Positions 1-6,058 of a stretch of DNA of 14,680 bases are shown piece after piece. The stretch lies in NCBI GenBank assembly GCA_017617145.1, contig JAFZWX010000129.1, positions 1 to 14,680 on the forward strand, given 5' to 3'. A program made the position numbers and the translations under genes. Position 1 is the stretch's first letter. Each line of letters begins with the position of its first letter. The DNA is from Treponema sp. Lineage in GTDB: Bacteria; Spirochaetota; Spirochaetia; Treponematales; Treponemataceae. The notes beneath the pieces were generated by a model. That model had not been told where the DNA came from. It did no database searches and worked only from the letters and a program-made list of their open reading frames with translations.

Positions 1-2
1 AA

Positions 3-116
3 GGTGCACAACAAAAAGCAATAGAAACAGCTAGAAATCTCAAAACCAAAGGTGTTGATGTAAATATAATTGCCGAATGCACCGGGGTTTCTGTTGAAGA
101 AGTTCAAAAACTCTAG
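3..116 (+). CDS. C-terminal tail of Rpn / PD-(D/E)XK nuclease-family protein (5' part outside window)
   Basis: An open frame enters from the left edge and ends at TAG (114-116), giving 37 residues that finish NIIAECTGVSVEEVQKL. An AK/AR-rich helix followed by a short helix-turn of the form 'G(V/L)..I...TGLS.EEI..L' is the usual C-terminal end of the Rpn family (recombination-promoting nuclease / putative transposase, PD-(D/E)XK fold), which is abundant in treponemes. The catalytic domain lies outside the window, so the assignment rests on the tail alone. No IS end or inverted repeat is visible next to it. Other proteins with a similar tail helix are possible. Confidence 0.55.
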   Translation, partial: GAQQKAIETARNLKTKGVDVNIIAECTGVSVEEVQKL

Positions 117-120
117 TCAT

Positions 121-154
121 AAAAAAAAGGACTTGTACCAAACAATACAAGTCC
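121..154 (-). terminator. intrinsic terminator closing the flavodoxin operon
   Basis: A perfect 9-bp stem GGACTTGTA (129-137) / TACAAGTCC (146-154) encloses an 8-nt loop. Read on the minus strand it is followed at once by eight T residues (complement of 121-128), a textbook Rho-independent terminator for the minus-strand genes to its right. On the plus strand the hairpin has no U-tract but could still protect the 3' end of the Rpn-like transcript. Confidence 0.85.
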
Positions 155-181
155 GTAAATAAATTAAATCAAACTTTTAGT

Positions 182-469
182 TTATTTCTGCTTAATCACA
201 ACATCGTCGATGTAGATGTCGTCGGACATTGCGTTATCATAATCATTAAAATATAACTGAAGCTTTTCAAGTCTGTTCCAGTCAAATTTTCCCTCTGATG
301 CATACCATTTCTCAGTCACATCTGACCAGGCTCCACCCGTAGAGAGTTTTGAAAGCGGAATTTCGATGCTAACCCATTTATCTAATGGATAATCAATTGC
401 ACTGATTTCATATCCCATTCCCCATGGCAATGCAGCTTCTCCTTCATCAGTATCAGTAATATTGTTCAA
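182..469 (-). pseudogene. C-terminal remnant of a carbohydrate-binding / galactose-binding-fold domain
   Basis: This encodes 95 residues with the look of the second half of a beta-sandwich carbohydrate-binding module attached to glycoside hydrolases: a 'W.S.EIPLSKL....AW' strand, a 'KFDWNRLEKLQLYF' segment and the closing strand 'DDIYIDDVVI'. The N-terminal half and any catalytic domain are missing, and there is no signal peptide. It is in the same frame as the flavodoxin gene and separated from it only by the flavodoxin TAG (473-475) and one TGT codon. The only start is TTG at 469, with GAGGG six bases upstream, so translation is possible but may be fortuitous. The most likely origin is a deletion that removed most of a larger secreted enzyme gene. 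A genuine small protein is less likely. Confidence 0.5.
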
Positions 470-472
470 ACA

Positions 473-1000
473 CTACCCTCTTATCTCTGCAACAATCGGG
501 TCAATGTATTTTTTGTCGGTGATGTCGTATGATTTTGAAATCATTTCTATCATCTGGCGGTCGGCTTCGGTAGCGTCTTTCTTGCATGAAAGGATTTTTA
601 TGAGCATTTTCATTGCAAGCTTGGAACCAAAGCTCATTTTTTCGTAGTTCAAACCGCCCGGGCAGTAAAAGGTTTTGATTTTTGACAATTCGTCTTCGGT
701 AAAGTTTTTGCGCAGCGATTCAAGTGCTTCAGGGTTTTCTGCAGGATTTGCACCGGTACAAAATACAATAATTTTCTTGCCGGCAGCAGAAAGGACTGGA
801 ATCTGTTTTTTGAACCATGGCACCTGTGCAATAAGTCCTGCCTTGAACCAGCCGCCAAAAACAATTGCATCGTAGTCGCTAATCTTTAATTTTCTGGCTT
901 TTTTGAATTCTACACATTCACAGCTAGCTGCTTCGCTTATCCATTCTGCGTATTTTTTTGTAAAGCCTGTCTGGCTTGAATAAATTACGATTGATTTCAT
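473..1000 (-). CDS. flavodoxin-fold protein (Flavodoxin_5 / HemG-like)
   Basis: The protein has 175 residues, normal for a single-domain flavodoxin. The N-terminal strand and phosphate loop YSSQTGFTKKYAEWI (residues 7-21) match the FMN phosphate-binding signature (S/T)xTGxT. 'DAIVFGGWFKAG' (about 44-55) and 'IIVFCTGANP' (about 76-85) correspond to the second and third FMN-contacting loops. There is no signal peptide, so it is expected in the cytoplasm as an FMN electron carrier or oxidoreductase; the HemG-like label refers to fold only. The ATG overlaps the stop of the fucosidase gene by four bases (ATGA, 997-1000), and AAAGGAG lies within the end of that gene, so translation is probably coupled. 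The redox partner is not visible here. Confidence 0.85.
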   Translation of the reverse strand: MKSIVIYSSQTGFTKKYAEWISEAASCECVEFKKARKLKISDYDAIVFGGWFKAGLIAQVPWFKKQIPVLSAAGKKIIVFCTGANPAENPEALESLRKNFTEDELSKIKTFYCPGGLNYEKMSFGSKLAMKMLIKILSCKKDATEADRQMIEMISKSYDITDKKYIDPIVAEIRG

Positions 1001-3375
1001 TGTGAGACTCCTTTTATCTTTTCTATAGAGATTGCATTTTTACCTGAGTGAAGTTCTGACTTTACAATCTTTTCATCCTTCCATTCAAAATCAATTGTCC
1101 AGCCGCCTTTTATGGCAAGACCACGGACTCGACCATTTTGCCAAGAAGGATTTTTTGGAAGTGCCGGCAGAAGCTTTACAACTACATTGCCTTCTTCGTC
1201 AAACTCGCTTTGAACAAGCATTCTGTAAACTGCGGCAAGAGAACCAAAGTTTCCGTCAATCTGGAACGGCGGATGATTGTCTAAAAGATTTGGCAGCGTT
1301 GAATGAGTAAAAAGCTTTACAAGCGATTCAAGTGCTTCGTCCCCCTGCTCCAGCTGCGCACGGAAATTTATAATCCACGACTGGCTCCAGCCTGTGTGAC
1401 CCCCGCCATTTTCCAGACGCTTTTTGAGTGTTTTTTTGCAGGCTTGTGCTAAGTCTGGTGTGCGCTCTACAGTGATTGTGTGTCCAGGGTAAAGGCCGTA
1501 AAGATGACTTATGTGGCGGTGACCTGGTTCTACTTCTTCTACTTCGCGGTTCCATTCCATAAGTGACCCGTCGGAATTAAGCGATGGCTTTTTGAGGTGG
1601 GCAAGAACGTATTCGAAGGAGTCGAAGTCTGATTGAGGGTAAGGTTTGCCGGTATTACGGAGGGCGTCGCGAGCCTTGAGGCACCCTTTGAACAAATGTT
1701 CCAGAATCATGTTGTCCATTTCACAGCCCTGACAGAAGGCTCCTGTTTCGCCAGTTTTTGTAATGTAGGAATTTTCAGGTGAAAGACTTGGATTAATTAC
1801 AAGATACGGTTTTCCGTCTGGTGCAGTGCCTATAGAATCATCTCCGGGTACAAGAAAGTCTACAAAAAATAGAGCAGCCTCATGCATAAGGTAATAATAT
1901 TTTTTAAGAAAAGTTATATCCTGAGTGTATTCAAAATGTTCAATAATATGAGTTGCCATCCAGGCGGCGCCAAGAGTCCAGTAGGTTGCAGGAAGCCAGG
2001 CATCCTGAGGGTTTGCATCTCCCCAGTAGTCTGTGTTGTGATGAAGCACATAACCGCGGCAGCCATACATTTTTTGTGCAACCTTGCGGCCATTAGGGTA
2101 ACAGCGTGCAAGCAGCTCAAAGAATGGAAGTTCACATTCGCCAAGATTTGCCATATTTACAGGCCAGTAGTTCATCTGCGCATTTATGTTTATTGTATAC
2201 TTGCTCTGCCACGGAGGTTCCATTGAGCCGTTCCAAAGTCCCTGCAATGTCAAAGGCAAAGTTCCAGGTACACGGCTTCCCGAAATTAAAAGATAGCGGG
2301 AGAAATTTATGTATAGGTTTACAAGGGTGATGTTGGATGGGGCGGCATTTTTCAAAAGTTCAGGGGTTGGTGTTTGCGGCCCTTCGAGTGCCTCAGGGAT
2401 CGCAGAAGATTCATCTCCAATTTCAACATCAACCCTGTCCCAGTAATTTTTCCACTCAACCAGATGCCATGCAAAAAAATCCTCTGCGGCAGCAGAAAGT
2501 CCAACTTCATTTATACGCCCACTGATTTCTTTAAGGTTTGACTTGCACTCGCCTGTCCAAACATCCTTTTGCTTGAGCTTTGCATATTTTTTTGCAGAAA
2601 TCGGTTTATCATTCCATTTTTTATTCCAGCGCAGCGACTGAATATCTATAAAGAAAAGAACTTCATCACAACCTGCCCCGTAAAGGCAAGTCCCGCGAGT
2701 ACCAGATTCACCGCCTGTTGCAACAGCACCAGCCCCCACACAAAACGGAATGCCATGCGAATCCTGCAGAAAAATAAAATCGTCATCAGCAAAAATGTTG
2801 TCGCACCACATTCCGCGGTCAAGGTAACCACAGTAATTTATTTTTCCGGGTTTGTTTGCGGTGACATGCATAAAAAGCACATCATCAACAGCGCTGATCC
2901 AGGTACGGCGGATAAACTCAATACCTTCGTCATCGGTGTAAGTTACAACAGTACATGCCTGGTCTAAAAAAAGTTCACTTTTATAAGAAGAAACAGACGC
3001 TTCATCTGCCTTATGCTGCAAAGGCCAGCCACATGCTAAACCTGCATTCTTTGGCGAAAAAAAATCAATATGAAAATCGCCGGCAGTCTGGTAGGCACGC
3101 TCGTTAAAAGAAGTTCCGCTCATTGCTTCAAAACCAAGCGATTGTGCTTCGAGCACACGCCCCTCTTTTACAAGCTCGCGAATCTGTTCAAGATATTTTT
3201 TTGTATCGGGATTAGTCCTGTTCTGTGGTCCGCCAGACCAGATTCCTTCTTCATTCAACTGCAGCAGCTCATTACAAGGGTGAGCTTTTACCATACAACC
3301 AAGCCGACCGTTACCAAGAGGCAAAAATTCCTCCCACTTTGCCGGAGGTTTATTAAAATATAATCGATTATTCAT
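997..3375 (-). CDS. GH95 family alpha-L-fucosidase (cytoplasmic)
   Basis: From the ATG at 3375 this is 792 residues, typical for GH95, which hydrolyses alpha-1,2-linked L-fucose by an inverting mechanism. Family landmarks occur in order: 'LPLGNGRLG' (about 18-26), 'LNEEGIWSGGPQNR' (about 40-53), NINAQMNYWP (396-405) carrying the two catalytic-site asparagines N396 and N398, LMEW (E607, likely general acid) followed by EPGHRHISHLYGLYPG (616-631), and QIDGNFG with D707, the aspartate expected to activate the water. All expected active-site residues appear present. No signal peptide is seen, so the substrate must be imported. The frame is open up to a TTG at 3405, but homology begins at MNNRLYF. 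No good Shine-Dalgarno precedes any candidate start; a hairpin (3411-3433) lies between this gene and the upstream repressor. It overlaps flavodoxin by 4 bp. Some GH95 members act on L-galactosides, so exact substrate is not fixed. Confidence 0.92.
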   Translation of the reverse strand: MNNRLYFNKPPAKWEEFLPLGNGRLGCMVKAHPCNELLQLNEEGIWSGGPQNRTNPDTKKYLEQIRELVKEGRVLEAQSLGFEAMSGTSFNERAYQTAGDFHIDFFSPKNAGLACGWPLQHKADEASVSSYKSELFLDQACTVVTYTDDEGIEFIRRTWISAVDDVLFMHVTANKPGKINYCGYLDRGMWCDNIFADDDFIFLQDSHGIPFCVGAGAVATGGESGTRGTCLYGAGCDEVLFFIDIQSLRWNKKWNDKPISAKKYAKLKQKDVWTGECKSNLKEISGRINEVGLSAAAEDFFAWHLVEWKNYWDRVDVEIGDESSAIPEALEGPQTPTPELLKNAAPSNITLVNLYINFSRYLLISGSRVPGTLPLTLQGLWNGSMEPPWQSKYTININAQMNYWPVNMANLGECELPFFELLARCYPNGRKVAQKMYGCRGYVLHHNTDYWGDANPQDAWLPATYWTLGAAWMATHIIEHFEYTQDITFLKKYYYLMHEAALFFVDFLVPGDDSIGTAPDGKPYLVINPSLSPENSYITKTGETGAFCQGCEMDNMILEHLFKGCLKARDALRNTGKPYPQSDFDSFEYVLAHLKKPSLNSDGSLMEWNREVEEVEPGHRHISHLYGLYPGHTITVERTPDLAQACKKTLKKRLENGGGHTGWSQSWIINFRAQLEQGDEALESLVKLFTHSTLPNLLDNHPPFQIDGNFGSLAAVYRMLVQSEFDEEGNVVVKLLPALPKNPSWQNGRVRGLAIKGGWTIDFEWKDEKIVKSELHSGKNAISIEKIKGVSQ

Positions 3376-3410
3376 ACCCAAAATCGTCATTGCAGTAGCA
3401 AACAATTGTC

Positions 3411-3433
3411 ATTGCCGTGCTTGACACGGCAAT
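3411..3433 (-). other. intergenic hairpin between TrpR-like gene and fucosidase
   Basis: A perfect 9-bp inverted repeat ATTGCCGTG / CACGGCAAT with a 5-nt loop begins three bases after the repressor stop codon (TAA, 3437-3439). Read on the minus strand it is followed by GACAATTGTTTGC, too poor in T for a convincing intrinsic terminator. It could be a weak terminator, an RNA processing or stability element setting fucosidase dosage, or a structure affecting initiation at the fucosidase, which lacks a clear ribosome binding site. Confidence 0.6.
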
Positions 3434-3436
3434 CTC

Positions 3437-3739
3437 TTACTTTGCCATACTGTCCAGAATGCGTCTAAATGCACTGTCGGGTTTAGCAAGTTCTTTTGAC
3501 CCGCGTGTAATTTTACAAAGCGACATACCGAATTTCTTGGCAATTTCGCGTTGTGTAGTTCCTTTATCAATTTCTTTTACCAAAAGCCATCTGTTGGCTA
3601 TATCTTTGCGTTCAGCCGGAGTAAAAAGGCATTCGATAAAATCATATGCCAGTTTTTCATCGGCGGTAGTAAGAATATGACAGATTTCTTTCATTGACTC
3701 TTCGACATCTTTGTCAGCTACAGTTTTGTTTTCATTCAT
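3437..3739 (-). CDS. TrpR/YerC-family DNA-binding repressor
   Basis: From the ATG at 3739 this encodes 100 residues. Residues 38-95 match the Trp-repressor superfamily: 'LFTPAERKDIANRW' then the helix-turn-helix 'TTQREIAKKFGMSLCKITRGSKEL'. Compared with E. coli TrpR, the arginines that sandwich tryptophan appear conserved (R50 for Arg54, R79 for Arg84, followed by G80), while the position of Ser88 is Glu (E83). Tryptophan binding is therefore uncertain; this length and sequence type is also that of the YerC/YecD group, whose ligand is not settled. The frame extends upstream to a TTG at 3787, but that would place the promoter -10 inside the gene, so the shorter start is preferred. It is the first gene of the operon with the fucosidase and flavodoxin and may autoregulate it. 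Confidence 0.85.
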   Translation of the reverse strand: MNENKTVADKDVEESMKEICHILTTADEKLAYDFIECLFTPAERKDIANRWLLVKEIDKGTTQREIAKKFGMSLCKITRGSKELAKPDSAFRRILDSMAK

Positions 3740-3774
3740 AGAAACATTATACCACATGTCGGCATATTTTGTAA
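3740..3774 (-). promoter_or_regulatory. extended -10 promoter, predicted leaderless start for the TrpR-like gene
   Basis: On the minus strand TGGTATAAT is a perfect extended -10 (TGnTATAAT; TATAAT is the complement of 3746-3751). The hexamer 17 bases upstream, TTACAA, is a poor -35, as is common with extended -10 promoters. Exactly six bases separate the -10 from the ATG at 3739, which puts +1 on the A of the start codon and leaves no room for a Shine-Dalgarno. The palindrome ACATGT lies just upstream of the -10 and could be part of an operator, which is speculative. Confidence 0.65.
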
Positions 3775-3790
3775 CAAAAAAATCCAAAAA

Positions 3791-3844
3791 TAAATAAAAA
3801 AGGTGCCCGATTTCTGAAGTTCACTTCATTTCACGGACACCTTT
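3791..3844 (-). terminator. intrinsic terminator of the lipoprotein operon
   Basis: AAAGGTG (3799-3805) pairs with CACCTTT (3838-3844), continued by CCG (3807-3809) / CGG (3834-3836) after one mismatch. An inner hairpin TGAAGT / ACTTCA caps the structure. On the minus strand the stem is followed by TTTTTTATTTATTTTT. It lies about 45 bases downstream of the stop codon of the last lipoprotein gene. Confidence 0.85.
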
Positions 3845-3890
3845 AACTAATTTGACAAGTTTAAATTAAACTATAATAAACCATCACACA

Positions 3891-5987
3891 TTAGTTTTTA
3901 GCTTTTGTCATATACAGAACGTCGCTGTATGCAACAGCTACAGAACCTTCTGCACCAGCAGGAGCATTCTTGTTTGTCTTGACAAACTTAAATACATATT
4001 CGGCATCTAAATAGTCGATAACTGGTTTACCGTCTTCGGCTTTGAGATCCTCGTTATATACCGGTGTATCTACAACAAATGGAATATCAGTTGATTCCCA
4101 TCGCCATTGCAAGTCATCTTCACTCCAGGCAATTGGACCTACTGTAACTGGAGTCCAGGCGGTTGTTACATTTTCGATATCCTTTACAGAGTAGCTACCA
4201 ATAAGACGTGCATAGTAAATTTCATATTTGTAGTTACTGTAATTAGAATAATTTTCTATCTGATTATCACATGCAACTATAGTGAACTTACCCTTATTCA
4301 AATACTCATTAGTATTTGTAAATCTGAAGCTAAACTCACCGTTTATTTCAGCAGGTACAACACTTGCACATGTTTCTTCATACCAGTCTTCAGGATCTTC
4401 AGTATCGCCATCATCATTTTCGTCTACCCAATGTCCGGTTGTTATTCTTTCAACAAAGTCACGTTTGCCGTCTTCTTTCAAAGTATAGATAAACAATACC
4501 TTAGAACCAAGACCAACATTTGGAACCTTTACCAGATACTGGAGATAATCAACAGGAACAACAACAGCAGAAGTCAATTCAGAATCGTTATAAAGATTTG
4601 TATCTGTGTATTTATTCCAGCCTTCATCTGTATTTGTCTTTGGACCAATAATTTTGTATTTTACAGAACCTACAGTTACCTTATTATCAGGAACAGTAAT
4701 TACAAGCAATGCATCATTATTAATATCCTGATCTTCCATATCTGTAAAGTCAGCCCAAGCCCAACCTCTGCGAGCCCAGTCAAGACCTCCGTATGGACCA
4801 ACCTTTCTTGATATAGATTTATCGTTTCCTTCATCATCTTTACCGGAATTGTCTTCAACCTTATCACCATCAGAAAGAAGAACATAGAAATCATATTCTA
4901 CGTCATTGTCTGGAACAGTATATTCTGCATAATAGATTGTATTTCCATATTTATTATCTGCTTTAACAGTTACATTGCTGTCTGTATAAATATGGTTAGA
5001 ATCCTTCAGATAAACCTTATAATTGTCTACAGGCCATTCCTTGTAATTTGAATCAACAGCTGGTCTCCATGAAATGCGGATTGTCTTTCCATCATCCATG
5101 TAACCGGCAGATTCAATTCTGGTACCTTCTTTAACATCAAGAGCTTCAATTGTAATTGGATCAGATACAATATATGAAGTTTCATAGCAGCCAAAACCAT
5201 CAACTTTGATAACAACCTGATATGAACCTGCAGAAAGAGCCGGGAAGCTGGTAGAATAAACAGAATCCATCTTATAGAAGTTCTGATTAATATCTAATGA
5301 ATCAGTAAGTGTTGTTCTGTCTGAATCAGGCATTTTTGAAACACCATATAGATCATATGCATTTCCTCTGTAAACATTCATAGAATACTGAAGATATGCT
5401 TTTGTAGGGAATGCAACACGGATTGTACTTCCATTAACCTTGAAACGAAGATTATCTTTACTGATAACGTATTTCTTGTTTCCGTTAGCTTCATACTTAA
5501 CCAGGTCAAGGGCATTTACAAATTCACCTTTATCGTCAATGTATTCTGGTTTAATTGCCTTTACACTTACAGCCTTTGAACTGCCTTTTACAACATAATA
5601 AGTTGAATATTGGGTAGCATCTTCAGGATCTGCATAATTAACAATACCATTACTATCATGATCATAAGGTCGTGTATAAATGGTATATGTGTATGTGACA
5701 TTATCCATAATTTCTTCGTCAATATACCAGTTATCATCTGAATCTTCGTCGGCTATCCACTTACCGTCATCACGAATGATTTCAAACCGTGTTTCACATG
5801 TAAGAGGCACTCCCCAGGAAATGTAGTTAAATCCAGGATAAGCCTTTGCCTTAATATCCACAGCATCAAGAGTATATGTGTCTATATAACTGCCACGCTC
5901 TATTTCGGGCGGATTACAGGCACCCAGCAAAAGTGTAGAAACAACAATAAACGCAATTCCTACACGTTTTAAGATTGATTTTTTCAT
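3891..5987 (-). CDS. lipoprotein with FN3-like domains and a dockerin/EF-hand-like loop, function unknown
   Basis: The protein has 698 residues. A short basic N-terminus and hydrophobic stretch end in lipobox LGAC (C24), so it is an exported, lipid-anchored protein. Two regions look like fibronectin type III or similar beta-sandwiches: about 40-105 ('YISWGVP', 'YTYTIYTRPYD') and about 290-375 ('IRISWRPAVDS', 'YKVYLKD', 'EYDFYVLLSDG'). Between the first and the rest lies DHDSNGIVNYAD (109-120), matching the calcium-loop pattern DxDxNGxVxxxD; a second acidic, looser candidate is DENDDGDTEDPE (522-533). No enzyme motif is seen. The start has TGGAGGA six bases upstream. It is the last of four lipoprotein genes, 71 bases after its neighbour, and is followed by a strong terminator. 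It lacks the InlB and LRR repeats of the other three. Confidence 0.8.
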   Translation of the reverse strand: MKKSILKRVGIAFIVVSTLLLGACNPPEIERGSYIDTYTLDAVDIKAKAYPGFNYISWGVPLTCETRFEIIRDDGKWIADEDSDDNWYIDEEIMDNVTYTYTIYTRPYDHDSNGIVNYADPEDATQYSTYYVVKGSSKAVSVKAIKPEYIDDKGEFVNALDLVKYEANGNKKYVISKDNLRFKVNGSTIRVAFPTKAYLQYSMNVYRGNAYDLYGVSKMPDSDRTTLTDSLDINQNFYKMDSVYSTSFPALSAGSYQVVIKVDGFGCYETSYIVSDPITIEALDVKEGTRIESAGYMDDGKTIRISWRPAVDSNYKEWPVDNYKVYLKDSNHIYTDSNVTVKADNKYGNTIYYAEYTVPDNDVEYDFYVLLSDGDKVEDNSGKDDEGNDKSISRKVGPYGGLDWARRGWAWADFTDMEDQDINNDALLVITVPDNKVTVGSVKYKIIGPKTNTDEGWNKYTDTNLYNDSELTSAVVVPVDYLQYLVKVPNVGLGSKVLFIYTLKEDGKRDFVERITTGHWVDENDDGDTEDPEDWYEETCASVVPAEINGEFSFRFTNTNEYLNKGKFTIVACDNQIENYSNYSNYKYEIYYARLIGSYSVKDIENVTTAWTPVTVGPIAWSEDDLQWRWESTDIPFVVDTPVYNEDLKAEDGKPVIDYLDAEYVFKFVKTNKNAPAGAEGSVAVAYSDVLYMTKAKN

Positions 5988-6018
5988 ACGAAATCCTCCA
6001 TTCTATATTTTTCGAAGT

Positions 6019-6037
6019 GTTTTTGCCTTACAAAAAC
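6019..6037 (-). other. small hairpin in the spacer before the last lipoprotein gene
   Basis: GTTTTTG (6019-6025) and CAAAAAC (6031-6037) form a 7-bp stem with a 5-nt loop in the 71-bp spacer. It lacks a following T-run, so it is not a clear terminator. It may affect mRNA stability or ribosome access. The stem is AT-rich and could be chance. Confidence 0.3.
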
Positions 6038-6058
6038 CTCTCCTAAGTTACAAATTAA

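Noticed and set aside
1328..1555. An Arg/Ser-rich 75-residue ORF on the same strand within the fucosidase gene
   Set aside because: It is an alternative frame inside a well-conserved GH95 catalytic region, with no independent start signal.
4107..4811. A 234-residue plus-strand ORF opposite the last lipoprotein gene
   Set aside because: It is a shadow of the AT-rich lipoprotein gene on the other strand: no SD, Ile/Tyr/Cys-rich composition, and the minus-strand frame has a signal peptide, lipobox, SD and terminator.
6033..6047. An SD-like AGGAGAGG in the spacer upstream of the last lipoprotein gene
   Set aside because: The only start nearby (TTG) is followed at once by TAA, and the real gene has its own SD next to its ATG.
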